DNA of 64,000 bases from positions 960,835 to 1,024,834 of the forward strand of contig NC_054555.1 of the NCBI RefSeq assembly GCF_017654505.1. The letters run 5' to 3'. The stretch's first letter is position 1. Each line of letters starts with the position of its first letter. Under the pieces are notes generated by a model. The model did not search any database, was not told the origin of the DNA, and saw nothing but the letters and a program-made list of their open reading frames with translations. Shown here in pieces: positions 51,381-63,599 of the stretch. The stretch comes from Polyodon spathula (taxonomy: Eukaryota; Chordata; Actinopteri; Acipenseriformes; Polyodontidae). Both the position numbers and the translations under genes were made by a program.

Positions 51381-53837
51381 GTAGCACTGAGGCAAATGTC
51401 TAAAATTAGCCAAGCAGAGACAGATGTTGCAGAATCTTCAAATTCAGAGTTTTATTTGGAACTTCATCCTGTAGCAGCTGGTATACTGCAGGCCGAGGGC
51501 AACGCACGCGTCTTTTCTTCTTTCAGCCACACAGATGAAGGGTTTGTAACTGAAATGCAAGCCAACCGGAGATTGTTTTGCAAATGATCTGCATTATTTT
51601 ATTAATAGTCAAATAAGAACAGCTATTGTTTCAAGCTGTCCAAACAAAAGTAACCACTTATTAGATGCATCATGTACATCCTCTTAATAACTGGCTCGGC
51701 TTCACTCAGTCTATAAATAACAAGCTGTAGTTGTGTATTGTTTACAGCACTGAGTGAATTATCAATCTGCCACACAATGCAGAAGAAACCAGTGGCTGAA
51801 ACAAGAGCGTGGTTCTGTACGGACACAGCTGACGAGTGTTACATGCAAGCTCAGTCTGGCTGCCTTGCTATTCGCGGTGTCCTCTCAAGGGCATTGGGGG
51901 TATCTAGGATACTCACCCCCTTAACTCTTTTTATTTTTTAATTCTAAAAGATCAAAGACTTGATGTTGAATCACGTAGAGGACTGTCTGAATCTCTGAAC
52001 TTGTACACTGCTCTAAAAAGGGCTGCTAATGGCTCACTGCTAAATATTACACAATGCAACAATTTTATTGCTTGCTCTTCATCGCTGAAATTGATGGAGT
52101 CTAAAGGCTGCTACGCGATGTGCAGCAAAATAAATAGAACCTATACTTTTAATAAGTACCTTTCACACCAGGCGATGTGACAGGAGATGCAAGACCAGCA
52201 CCAGGGCAGCACTGGAGCGACGTGAAATAAACAGGATTGAATAGGATTGCATAGGATTGCGTAGCATTGCGTTTTGACGCAAATCAAAACAGCTTCAATG
52301 CACGCGGTCCAGCAGGGTGAAGCAGCGTCCAGAATGATGGAGGAAACAATAACAATCATTGTAAGAATACCCAGAGCATCACAGGGCATCACAATTATAA
52401 AGATACAGATTTGAAAGATAATATATAGGAGTCTATTTCGAAGGAACTGGATAAGCCTGGTGTGTATGATTTATTGCCACATCTGTTGAGATACCGTCAG
52501 AGAAGACACTCATAATTTCCACATCATGTTGATGAATATGTACCAGTCTTGATCATAGTTTTGTTAAAAGCAATTTTGAATTGATCTTGCAGTTTTCAAA
52601 CCTGTTGCATCGCCTATGTGCCGCTTCAGGTGTGTGTGGTCATGTCGCTGCGAAAGAGTCTTCTTGCCAATTATAAAATCGCATCCCATCTGGTGTGCGG
52701 AGACCCTAACCTTGATAAAAGAGGCTATTTATACCCTGAAGTATTTCAGCATTGCCTCCATTTTACAATCCAAACACCACTTCAAACCATGCTGTGTTTC
52801 ATCAGCAATATCCGTCTTTAAAAATCCGCAACAACCCTCTTGTTTTGACACTAGCTGGGTTGTTTGTGCCGAGTGCAGTCCTGTTATTATAAATGAATTG
52901 GCTCTGTTTTGGGAAGAATAATTGAATTTGTTGAAAACTATCACCCGACAACTCCTCCTTTTCTTTGTGGCAGGGGTGGATGGTTTTTGTGTTCAGGACA
53001 TATTGAATTATTAGTTACTGCTGCGAGATGAAGCAATATGTGGAAGGAAAGAACAAAGCCACAATCTGGTGCTGCCAAACTGAAGTCATATTTTCAAAAC
53101 TGTATCAGTTACAGCCCACAGTGTTTACTTATCAGAGATGGGAGGCAGAATAGAATTATCTGCTGAACAAATAGCACAGGGGCTGTGGGCTTTGTTACAG
53201 TATAGAGGGGCACAGACTGAGGGAGAGTTTTTGTTTCAGATTCTTAATTTGCTTTCCCTTAACTTTCCACATAAAAAAAAATCCCAAAACATAGGCCTTT
53301 CATTGATGTAGTAATGAAAGAAAGGCAGATTCTGTGGCCCACACTGGGACTTGGATATCCAGCAAGCTGCAGCTCAAGGCTGTAACTCTAACCACATTCC
53401 TTTCAAAAAGAACTCAGCTAAACAGAGAGCGCCAACCACAAACGCCCAAGCAAGCAGCCGGGTGGCTCCAGCTGGGGAGCTGAATTAGTGTCATGTCCAC
53501 ACTGCATGTCCTGAGTGCAGTAATGCATCAGTGTCACTGTACATGAAGTGAGAAATTAATGTATCCCTAATGCACACACCAAATCCATTCAGCGAACCGG
53601 CTGACAATCAACACTCCAATGGTGAAACATTATTCAGAAAACAAAAAACCCTCCAACTTGTCTCCAAGAAAAATATCCAATAGCTTACCTCGCTGATTTT
53701 AATTTCTCAGCATCAAGTGATCATTGTTCAATCTCCCAACGCAAAGCACAATTTAAACCCCAAATCCAAAAAGCATGCCAACAAAATAAAATAGTGCTGC
53801 AAGAGCTGATCCTTTATCCTGGCTATTTATCTTACTA

Positions 53838-53893
53838 GATTCAAACCCAAATCTCCAGGAATTCAAGTTGAGTGCATTATCCGACTACGCCCC
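53838..53893 (-). mobile_element. SINE-head fragment with A and B boxes
   Basis: The minus strand reads GGGGCGTAGTCGGATAATGC (A-box-like, 53892-53874) and about 26 nt further GGGTTTGAATC (B-box-like, 53848-53838). The spacing fits a tRNA-derived head. It cannot be an intact tRNA gene: no acceptor-stem pairing was found and the 3' end is missing. It belongs to a different head type from the SINE at 8203. Confidence 0.45.
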
Positions 53894-54169
53894 TTGGTTC
53901 TAAGTCCCTGTGTGGAAATGCTGATTCTGGGCTGGACCTGATGAAGTGACCAAGCGGAGGAAGGCTCTGCTCCTCAACTCTGAGGTTACGCTCAGCCTCT
54001 GCTTTCCAAGTTAAATCAGACTTCAGTGCCACTGGTGACACTTCATATTCTGCTTTAGTTGTGGGATAAACATCAGATCCTGCAGTAGCTCTGGCACATC
54101 CTACAGCTGCTCCCCCAGCTCGGCTACCCCCCCAGCAGCACCCCTTTAACAAAGACAGGCAGAACTCAC

Positions 54170-54241
54170 AGGCGACCCAGCTTGGGCGTGGTCTGGAACA
54201 GCAGCTCAGGAAGGACTTGCAGCTTGTTCCTGTTCAAGCGC
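54170..54241 (-). CDS. slit3: slit3 exon, third LRR of domain 1
   Basis: A 72-nt minus-strand exon with acceptor CTCTCCCGCAG (ending at 54242) and donor GTGAGT from 54169. It reads [15 protein letters not shown] then QTTPKLGRL, the third LRR of Slit domain 1. [15 protein letters not shown] is typical of SLIT3; SLIT2 as I recall it has HLQLFPELLF. Phase is the same as its neighbours (G at the start, CT at the end). The long intron begins after this exon, so a mis-splice here would affect the Robo-independent first LRR domain; the Robo contact itself lies in the second LRR domain. Confidence 0.95.
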
Positions 54242-55690
54242 CTGCGGGAGAGAAGGGCAAAGCTTACACAGGGACACAGACAGACAGAGAGACAGTGTCT
54301 GCACACAGCACTGGAAAGTGGCAGTATTAAATACAGAAAAAAATGAAACATCCCGGGCTATAGAGAGCCAACGTGGTGACAGCCGTGTGCCAGGGCATAC
54401 CCATGTGCTTCTCATGTATCGACACCCCCACAGGTCACTCAGTAACTATTTACACCGAGTCAACAGTGGAGGAATGCTGGCGAGCATGTCTGAGAGGGTC
54501 TTGGACAAGCTGCTGCATGACAAAGGCTCAGTGAAATGGATCTGGAGGTGGAGCAGAGAGCTGTGGAATTCCAGGAAGGTACGGTCAGCACAGAGGCATC
54601 CAGGTACACTGATGGACAGGAAGTGTAGGGAGGGGGGGTTCTGGGAATTACTGACTGACTCCCAGTCAAGAGGATACCAGTTTATCTGTCCAGTCGACCC
54701 GGACTCTGAGTGATTGAGTCACGCAATACACAGCTTGAGCGTCGTCCAGCTTGTTAAGCAAGAGGTATACAAATTTATTATGAATTATCTGTAATTAAAA
54801 GAGCTTCATTAAAGAAAACAATGGAAATCAAAGTGTTGATGTTATGAAGCTAGTCTCAAACAACAGGGGCCTACTTTGAGACCTCAAAATGTATAATAAA
54901 ATGAATGGCATTAAATTAAACCCATACAACACATTTTGTTATCCGAACACCTCTGCCATGAGCCCCGGATCACTTCTGCAACGTGTTTTGATTTGGCACA
55001 TTGTCTGCAGTGCTGCCACAGCGTGATTTGTCTACATAATGGATATTTTGTAATAAATCTCATTCAATTGAAAGCAGGCATGAAGGATGACGGCTTTCTG
55101 GTGACTGTGAACTCAGTCACCAGAACAGAAACAAAGCTTGCAACGGGAACGTGGTGAAGATCCTGACTCGCTACTCTTTAATGTATATTAAACTGACTGG
55201 CTCTCCAGACTTCAATGCTGGCTGAGGATGATGATTTACAATCTCCTGACTGCTGCCATTACTCGATGGAGTTCCGAAGGGCTTTCCCTCTGCTATTGAA
55301 ATCCCTGCCTTAAATCAAATAATGGTCAGCATGTTGCATACGGAGCTGCTTCCATCTGGAAAACATTTACCCACTGCTCTTGTGCTATCCTCCTCGAGCG
55401 CCTGGATGCTCTGCAAAGGACACAGTTTGCAATCAGTTTTTTTTCTGTTTTGTTTTACTGACGTGGTGCATGTGTACTGACTCATTTAATTTTCCATTAT
55501 AGACATATTCCATATTACTTGTGGGTGACTGCTTCGCTGCATTATTCCACAGCTAACCCTTCCGAACACAGGTCTGTGTGCATTCCATGAAGATTTTTGC
55601 AGCCTTCATCCTTCCTCCTTCCACTCTGCATTTGTTTTCCACTTTGCATCCGCTATGCCCCTCCTGTGGGTTTGGTTTGCAACATGCTAC

Positions 55691-55709
55691 AGCGACCCCT
55701 ACTGGCCAG
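55691..55709 (-). promoter_or_regulatory. Candidate CTCF motif (minus orientation)
   Basis: The minus strand reads TGGCCAGTAGGGGTCGCTG, about 16 of 19 positions matching the consensus TGGCCACCAGGGGGCGCTA as I know it. It is paired with a second match on the opposite strand 40 bases away. Confidence 0.4.
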
Positions 55710-55749
55710 GAGCTCAAGCGGACATGTCCAGACTTGCAGGGCCATACTT

Positions 55750-55768
55750 TGTCCACCAGGGGTCGGTT
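55750..55768 (+). promoter_or_regulatory. Candidate CTCF motif (plus orientation)
   Basis: The plus strand reads TGTCCACCAGGGGTCGGTT, about 15 of 19 positions of the CTCF consensus including CCACCAGGGG. It is divergent relative to the motif at 55691. Confidence 0.35.
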
Positions 55769-55949
55769 TCTCGCTGAGATCCAGTATATTTGTAAATGAA
55801 GAATGAAAATGTGTTCCGTTGGTAAATAAAGTAGTAAATCAATGATAATAGTAAATACAGGATTCTTGTATTTACCAAACAGCTCCTTTATAAAGTAAAT
55901 GCTAATAAAGAGTAGGGTTTCCTGGGAACGGTTCAAGCAGCATACTCAC

Positions 55950-56021
55950 AGTCGTTCCAGCTGTTTCAGATCCTGGAATGCGCCTCTCTCAATCACGCTG
56001 ATCTGGTTGTCTTCCAGGTGC
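55950..56021 (-). CDS. slit3: slit3 exon, second LRR of domain 1
   Basis: A 72-nt minus-strand exon. The acceptor CTCTCTTCTAG ends at 56022 and the donor GTGAGT starts at 55949. It reads [15 protein letters not shown] then [32 protein letters not shown] is the SLIT3 form of this repeat. SLIT1 and SLIT2 have QLMEN at its start as far as I recall, making this the most paralogue-specific exon in the window. Same phase and length as the other LRR exons. Confidence 0.96.
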
Positions 56022-56109
56022 CTAGAAGAGAGGGAGAGACGGAACAAAACCCATTACTTGACACGACTCAAGGAGGTGCTCACACTTTGAATCTGCGTCC
56101 AGCGCTGTG

Positions 56110-56112
<3 letters not shown>

Positions 56113-56188
<76 letters not shown>
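56113..56188. repeat. (GA)n microsatellite close to a 3' splice site
   Basis: About 38 GA units. On the slit3 sense strand it is (TC)n, a pyrimidine tract starting about 90 bases upstream of the LRR2 acceptor. Confidence 0.95.
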
Positions 56189-56193
<5 letters not shown>

Positions 56194-56502
56194 GCTTAGG
56201 TGCCGTTTTCAGTTGTATGTTTTTTTCTTTGTTTGCTTGTTTGTTGGAGAAGGAATAAAAGTGTGCGAAAGCGCTGAATTGAGTTTTCCGAGTCTGGGTT
56301 TGCTATTTCATGCCACTGACCAGCCCTGACCGCACACAGTATTTCATGTTCTTTTTCCAGCCGTGTCGCACTTGTTATATACAAAAAATCTCCTGTTTAT
56401 ACTACGCATTTTCTGTTCTTTCTCAAGGTTTTTACGATTGCTTTACCAATTCTGCACTTGGCTGTGCTTCTACCCTTGTTTAGGGCAGTATATACATTAT
56501 AG

Positions 56503-56593
56503 AACTCTGCTGTATCTCTCTGTCTCAAACTCCTTGGCTAGCGAGAGATTCCTAGCATAGCCAAGGAGATGGAGACAGAGATACAGCAGAGTT
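56503..56593. other. Imperfect inverted repeat, candidate intronic hairpin
   Basis: The left arm 56503-56540 (AACTCTGCTGTATCTC ... CTCCTTGGCTA) pairs with the right arm 56558-56593 (TAGCCAAGGAG ... GATACAGCAGAGTT). About 34 of 36 positions are complementary, with one 2-nt bulge and two nearby mismatches, and the loop is 17 nt. The size and imperfections resemble a pre-miRNA, but a decayed inverted duplication or MITE end would look the same. It could be transcribed within the slit3 intron (minus) or antisense. Confidence 0.85.
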
Positions 56594-57085
56594 TCTTCCA
56601 ATAGATTTCTGATGAAATGGGGAACGTGTCTGTGGTCCTGGTGTACGGTACTGGCTACTCTAGCAAGGTGAACCGTAATCAGAAGGATACCCTTCTGCTT
56701 CATTGGAGAGGAGTCTGTGACAGCTGCTGAATTCTTTGGATTTAGATATTGTTTTAAACAAATGTTTATATACTAATTAACATGTCTTACAAACATTAGT
56801 AGCATTTTCCATCACATTATTTCGTAAAGGAGGTATGACACGATTGGCTCAGAAACCAAAACAAACAGACTTTTGACCACTCCTCATTTAGAAGATTACA
56901 GGCTCCTCGCACTTAGGAGGGCACAGTTAAAGCAGGCATGATGCTGAAAGACATTGTGTGAGCTCGGGAAGCATCCCTCCCATAACCCTGTGGTCATATC
57001 GTATTGAAACCCAGCCCTTTTACAAGACCTGCAGAGCATCACTTTAAATGCCCATGCTCACAATGGGAAAAAAACAAATACTCAC

Positions 57086-57157
57086 AAAACCCTCAGGTTC
57101 TTTACTCCAGCGAAGTCCACTTTAGTGATCCGGGTGATGTTATTTTGGTCCAGGTCT
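57086..57157 (-). CDS. slit3: slit3 exon, first LRR of domain 1
   Basis: A 72-nt minus-strand exon with acceptor CTCTGTTTTTAG (ending at 57158) and donor GTGAGT from 57085. It reads [15 protein letters not shown] then AGVKNLRVL, the first LRR after the N-terminal cysteine cap of Slit. DL..NNITRI.K.DFAG is invariant in vertebrate SLITs. It begins with A completing a Leu codon and ends TT|, joined by the G of the next exon. By the gene structure known for vertebrate SLITs it is probably exon 2, with the signal peptide and LRRNT cap in exon 1 upstream of the window. Confidence 0.95.
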
Positions 57158-57875
57158 CTAAAAACAGAGAGGAAAATTCTGAGAGTCAGAAAATCAAAAA
57201 TCAAAATAAAAAACTAACTGCATAATTCTGCAGCAGAACTAAAGAATGCGACCAACAATCTGACCTGAACCCGTCTTACAGTCGCAACAATGGTTCCAAT
57301 GATCTGGTCATTGTCTTGAGCACATCTCACATTTGAATAGCTGCTTTGTCAGTCCTCATGTCGTGAATACTCAGGCAGCCGAGCCACACTTGTGTGGTGC
57401 TGGAGGGAACGATACCTGGTATGCAGCTTTTACACTGCTTGCTCTCTGCAGCATGCCACAGAGGAGAGAAGCAGTTCTTATAATACAGCATGCCTCCACT
57501 CACTCACCCCACCACAGAGCAGCAGAGAGAAGAAACAGAAGATGAATCCATCTTATTTCATCTTAAGAGTGTTCTTCATAGGAAGCCACTCGTAATGATG
57601 CCTTTCAACAGCCTACCAATCAACTTACAAGTACCAAAAACTTGAACTACTCAACCATACTCAATTCAAAAGACAGAAGTGCATGAATCCAAGTCAAGTG
57701 GTATAAACACTGCAGTCAGCATTGGCTGAAAAACAGTGAGGTTTCAAATGTTGTGTCTCTTGGTGGGCTGCCCCAACTCAGCAGCTCCAAGGAACTGAGG
57801 TCCCTCAACACAGAAACATTGCAAACAACTTGCTTTCAGGGCTGGTTGACCCACACTAGTGGTGCCGAGTGTAAG

Positions 57876-58134
57876 CAATGTTATAATAACAAATAATCCT
57901 TATTTTTATAATGCGCCTTTCATAGTGGACCACCATCTCAAAGTGCTTTACAAGATACGAGACTAGGGTGTGTGAACTATGCATCAGCTGCAGAGTCACT
58001 AAAAAAAAATGTCTAGGAGGTTCAGTGACTTGCTCAGGGTGACACAATAGGTCAGTGGCTGAGCTGGGATTTAAACTGGGGACCTTGGCGTTATAAGCTG
58101 TTTCTTTAACCACTGGACCACACAGCCTCCTTCT
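57876..58134 (-). mobile_element. tRNA-derived CORE/MIR-like SINE, copy 2
   Basis: Same element and orientation as 8203-8482. The minus strand starts GAGGCTGTGTGGTCCAGTGG, has a decayed B box (CAGTTTAAATCC), the TGAGCAAGTCACTGAACC core, and a tail with AAGCACTTTGAGATGG ending TATAAAAATAAGG and an ATTATTTG-like end. It lacks about 30 bases of the middle (ACGTCTCACC region) present in copy 1 and carries an A8 there. Confidence 0.75.
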
Positions 58135-60689
58135 AGAGGATGGTCACTCTAATGAATAGCACCTGCCAAGTCAGAGTCACTGTTTAATCACTTTCAACAG
58201 GATTGTACATCTTCTGATAATAGCATGTGCAATGCAATGAGTAGCCTGGGAGGATTGTGAGGTTTGCAAAGTCTCATTTAAAGATTATAAAATGCTGTTC
58301 CCTTCCAGACACATTGGCACTAATATAGTAAATAGACCCAAGTGGTTGCCAGTCAGCGTCCCAGGTCCTCAGCTCTATCCACTTGCCACAGATAACTTCA
58401 GCCCATTAAACCACACTGTCTCCCAGACTCACAGCACTTCTCAATGGGCTATTCCACCTCTCAGTCTCTCTGCTCGAACCAGCCTCTTATCTCACATATG
58501 ACATGGTTTGGTAAATAATGTTTAACAATGGCAATGGGAACTACCCTGTACTAGCTTCCTGTTGCTAAGAGGGGCACCAGTCCTGAATCACCACATTACC
58601 CAAAAGTATCAGCCAGCGTGACACACAATAATTGCCACCGCAGTTTGAACACATCAGCCAAAGCAATGTTTTACATTAAACCCCTATGCACAGACTCTCA
58701 ACTTCCAGGCTGTTTGCCTCGCTCCTCAGTAGCTGCTGCTGCGTAAGGTTCAGCTTGTTCGAGGGTTAAAAAGTTAAAGGATGCGCCAAGCTCCAGCTCC
58801 TTGCCGAGCGGGCTCAGTGTGTTTCTCATAATGTTCGTAAACATTTAGAAATCGGATTTAAAAGTGGTATTGGATTTCAAAGGGCTTCCACGGCACTGTG
58901 CCCGGCTCTTCAAACTCGTTAATTAAACACACATTGGGAGCCGACACGTGACAGCTCTCCCAGGATAAGGAAATCTCACTACAGCCTTTCAATGTGTAGC
59001 GAAAAAAATCAACCAATCACAACTCCTTTTCCACAGTTAGACACAAGAGCATCCAGCTCATGGTGTTCCGCAAGAATTTTACATTCAAAATAAAGGTTTT
59101 TGGGTTCTCTGTACTGGATACGAGTCGGGTTTACAAAATTCAGTAACTGGTCCGATTCACCATCTTTTCATGCTCACTCCAATGCCCCTTATTTTTCTAG
59201 ATTTCCTAAATCATTCAGTTAATAAACAATCCTGGACTTGCTCAACCAGGCACATCTTGGCAATTCACACAGTATTAACACGGGGTCACAGCTTTTCAAA
59301 CTCCTAACATTGTAGCTATTCAGAAGGAAAAATATTCTGTACAACATTTTGGGGAATAATTCTACACACAGTTCCATATCCCCTGCTGCAGTGTTTTCCA
59401 CATTGGCAAGCCAGACCTGCGAGGAGCCAAATCTGTAACAGGCTGACATCACCATCATGGGAGCACCCAGGCGTTCAAGAGGGTGCTGTGCCAGACTTCC
59501 TTTTAAAAGAAAGAAATAGATAAAGCCAACAAGGACTCCATGCCTTGACAGTGCTGGAAATCTGCTACCACATACAATGGAATATAACAGATTGAAATAC
59601 TAGATTGAAATACTGCAGACCTAGCTGACCAGTGAGCCTGTATTGATGTTTAATTAGTAATTACCTGTACAGGTAGTTCTGTACAACACAGTACACAAGG
59701 ATCTTTCACCTCTTCAGACACTGCCGAACATCTGTTGCCAATCACAGCTACTTAGAAGAATGAGTCATGGTTGCTACAATTGATACCAATGTCTCCATTA
59801 GTGTATTGGCTCAACTGGATCTCCCTGGCTAGTTGTGAAAACAGGAAACACACATACGACCAATTACAGTGCGGTATAAGAGTTCACAGATGTTTGTTTG
59901 TGACACAGGGTCAAGGGTAAGCTTTTTCCCCTTTTATGCATCCTTGACTTTAAACACTCCCACCAGAAAATCTTCGCAGATCTAAAGAAGCAAATTAAAT
60001 TAGCAATTGCGAGAAAATTAATGGAACTGTATTAACTGAATTGTTTTTCTATATAGCCTCACTCACTTGCACTGCCCATGAAAACGCAGGTCAATACCTT
60101 CGCTCACGGTATGTAGAATAACTCCTTCTTAGGAACAAATGTCCAATGTAAAGTTGAATCAATTGGTCCTGAACATAAAGACATGATTAGGTCAAAACAT
60201 GCAGAATCAAGAACTCGGATACAATATAGCCTAGATTCCAAAAGTCACAAAACCTTTCAGCTGTGGAATACGTTTAAACTCTATGGCATGTGGTAGTTTA
60301 AAAAAATCTCATTCTGAATATCTAGTGTGGACAGGGCCTAAAAGTAAATATCCTTAATATTGATGGCAAAGCCACATATGAGGCTTATTGCTGCCATCTA
60401 CAGGACTGGAGGGTACCTTAATCAATGCTGTTATATTGCAAAACAGTGTTTTATTTATTTTATTTTTTAAACAAGCAAGTACTTTACAGTCATTACTGCA
60501 GTGTAATAGATTACCATGAATATGCATGTCTGTGTCCCTTTCCATTCTGTGCATCCCGTAAACGCAAGACAAAATATTTCTCCATCCAATGGATTTATTT
60601 TGCGTCTAGGACGGAAATTGTGCGTTAACGCGACCTCTGTTATGAAATTTTATGGCTATAATACTTTATGGTCATTTTTCCATTTTGTC

Positions 60690-60830
60690 CATGCTTTTCC
60701 CACAGCAATACTACACAGTCAACGTAGTTTAGCATGGTTAGCCATGTTTGTGTAATATTCTTTACAATACTTGCTGATGCTTTGCCATGCTTTCATGATT
60801 ACACTTTGCTATGCTTTTACAATGGTAAGC
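60690..60830. repeat. Degenerate TTTGCCATGCTTT repeat
   Basis: Words such as CCATGCTTTTCC, TTTAGCATGGTTAGCCATG, TTTGCCATGCTTTCATG and TTTGCTATGCTTTTAC recur every 15-20 bases. They are the reverse complement of the AAGCATGGTA words at 4040 and 46020, so the same family inserted in the opposite direction is likely. Confidence 0.35.
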
Positions 60831-62162
60831 TGTGAAGTTCTTATCTCCTGCAGCTTGCCCTGGCCCTCGCTCCCTCAGTCTCTCCCTACCGCAGCGTTTC
60901 TACCTTGTTTTAATGTAATTTTCATGATTTCTGACTCGTCCTGTTATTTCCGTAAGAAACGCTGCTTAATTTGCACTCTCCTGAGATCAAATAACAGAGT
61001 TTATTACCAAACTGCAATTTTCACAAAATAAAAGATCTCCCTTTGTGCCTTTCATCTCCCACATGCTTGTAAAGTGAAGAAGCAGCCCATGTGTGAAACA
61101 TGCAGCCTCTGGGATCTGTCAGGGTCCGATTCATTGTTTTGTGAAGGGGGCACACCCTGAAAAACTCATCGGGACTGTCAGGGGGAAAAAAGAAACAAGT
61201 CGCTGGCTTCACACAATTCTTGGATGTGTTTTCGTTTTTTTGCACCAGACCGATATTTGCTTAAGGAAGCGATAACCACAAAATGCAAATCCATTTTCCT
61301 AACTCTTATTGGAACTAGTGGCAACTTTATCACAAACAGGGGGCTAATTTTCAAAAAATAGGGGCTGTCGGTTCCAAAAACGGGGTTAATTTCCTATTCC
61401 TAATTTCCAAGGAACCGGCTGGAAATGTTTTAGTTGGTTGTTTTTGTTACACACACGAGTATCAGACAGATTTATACTATAAGAAAGAAATCAAGAGAGC
61501 AAAAAAAGGATAGCAAATCAAAACAAATAAATGAAAAGCAAATGCTCGCTGCGACTCGGCTAATGTACTGCACAGAAGGCATGTCAACCTGCCAAACCCC
61601 AAGAGCTTGCTTACTCTGTGGAGAAGCTATAAACACGAACCCCACAGCTGACCCACAGAGAACACAGTTTACATCCCAGCCAGATCAAATGCAGCCCTCT
61701 GCTTTTATTACCAGTTCAAAACGTAAACAAACAGCAAGCTTGACATTGCATTCCCATTCACGTGCATGCCTTGCAGATTGGAAAAGGATCAACTCTGTCT
61801 GTAGATATCCCAGCCTCGCTCCAGCTCCAGCACACCCCTGAACAGTGCATCGGGGGCCTGTGCCGTGGAGCAGCTACTGGGTCTGCTCCCAATCCACAAA
61901 CTGCCCATGCTTGGAAGGAATCGGTGTTGTTGTGACCCAAATATTTGGGAACAGCCTTTTCCTAGGACGTCCGTGACTTGGATCCCTTTTCTAAATGTTT
62001 CCAAAGAATTGACCTTTGCGTGTGCCAGAGCTCCCCTTTGATGCTGTGGTCTAAAGTAGAAGCACCTTTAGAAGCCTGCCAGGAAAAGCTCTTTAAGAAG
62101 GTGTTTTGGATTGCCTCACACATCCCATCCGTCTTGGCACCAGTGCATTTCCTTGGAGCAAA

Positions 62163-62184
62163 TTTTTTTTTTTTTTTTTTTTTT
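62163..62184. repeat. Poly-T (T22)
   Basis: A homopolymer; no adjoining retroposon body was recognised. Confidence 0.85.
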
Positions 62185-62447
62185 GTGCCATGCCCAGACA
62201 ACTCTTTATGCATTGCCAAGGATACAGGAAAATAAATAAACAACTGAGTGAATATGGTAAATGTATTTGCGCACTGCCGTCAATGCAACATTGAGCTTGA
62301 CCAGCACTGATGCATAAGCTCCGAGGAACAGCATGTGCTGCTGACGGCTCAGTCAGGCTCACTTCACACTCAGATTCTTACCAAGCTCCTGATTCCCAGC
62401 ATGGTGTTACACGGCACTACTGTGTGGATAGTTCACTATTTCAGACC

Positions 62448-62594
62448 CACACACACACACACACATTTACACAATGAAATCTTAAAGAGCTTTTCAGGAG
62501 ATCTGGAGAGGAATTGAAAATATATAAACATTGATCAACATGATTGGGAAGTCTAGTCTAGTTTGTGTTTGCGTGTGTGTGTGTGTGTGTGTGT
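62448..62594. repeat. (CA)n and (GT)n short microsatellites
   Basis: CA units at 62448-62465 and GT units at 62572-62594. The two tracts are mutually complementary and about 105 bases apart. Confidence 0.8.
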
Positions 62595-63599
62595 ATCAGT
62601 GTGTGCATGTGTGATTTTACAGTTAAATAAGTAACAGATAAATCATTCCTAACTTTTCTGGAAAAAGGTTGAAGGTCAAATCCATCCATTCTTGTTTATA
62701 GTACAAGCAGGAATAACTGAGGCTTCATTTACAGTAACGAAAGGTCATTTTAGTTTATATTTTTGGTTGAAAGTTTAAGATGAAGTACCGACAAATTGTC
62801 CCAACACTGCCCCCAAGGTGAATAATGCTCCAGTTGGCACACTGAAGCAGATTGCTTGGTCTCGTTGATGACAGCCAGTAGAGGCACTGTGCTCTGCTGT
62901 AAATGAAATATACACACACAGCACTGGCTTAGCAAAACATGGGCAACTCTGAAGAGCGTGATTGGGGCTTGATTCATAACGATCACTCGCTGTCCAACAC
63001 AATAATAACTGCAGTCGATCACTGTGAAAATAAAAGCACTGTAAGAAACAAAACAACAATAAGGCATGAAAGCAGGCCTGCTGTGCTTGTGGTGGGCGGC
63101 TGTGAAACGGACTGTGGTCAGGGCCCCCTGTTATCATTCCTGAGGCACTGGACAACTGCTCTTCACATTGCTGTCTCTGCTCCTGTCAACTGCTTTTTTA
63201 TTGATTCTGTTTTTATTACTATTGCTAATATAATTTCCCTGTCGTTAGTCCACCGTGAACAGTTCCCACTGTTGGGAAAGTTGAATATTATTTAGAAATA
63301 CAAACACCGCTCACCAGGAGCCTGTCTCCCTCTGTTTGTTTATTTCTCTATCGGACCCCCTGCATGGTCCTGGGGGTCTCCCGGGTCAACTAGCCCCCAC
63401 GGCTCTGGCACCCATGACCTTTCACTTAATTGAATTGAAAGAAATAATAATCCAGAATCATTTATTTATTTATTGATTGATTTTTCTCAAACTGTTCAGC
63501 CGCGGTTAACCCCATTCAGTCACGTGAGCTACCAAAATGTAATCCAGATCTCAGCACGTTGCCTTCTTAACTCCCCTAAATCCTGTGATGATCACCCCT

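Larger units (their letters stand above)
54242..55949 (-). other. slit3: slit3 intron between LRR2 and LRR3 exons (1.7 kb)
   Basis: Donor GTGAGT at 55949, acceptor at 54242. It is mostly unique sequence with no coding signal. It contains two CTCF-like motifs listed separately. A small palindromic TTGGTAAATA...TATTTACCAA pair lies at about 55819-55879. Confidence 0.88.
56022..57085 (-). other. slit3: slit3 intron between LRR1 and LRR2 exons (1.06 kb)
   Basis: Donor GTGAGT at 57085, acceptor at 56022. It contains a (GA)n microsatellite near its 3' end and a strong imperfect inverted repeat at 56503-56593. The rest is unremarkable. Confidence 0.88.

Noticed and set aside
52616..52921. Cys/His-containing frame suggesting zinc-finger remnants
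   Set aside because: CxxC and HxxxH spacing does not repeat or match C2H2 linkers.
53335..53400. Second possible SINE-head fragment (GTGGTTAGAGTTACAGCC on the minus strand)
   Set aside because: Only the GTGGTTAGAG word fits an A box. No B box was found at suitable spacing.
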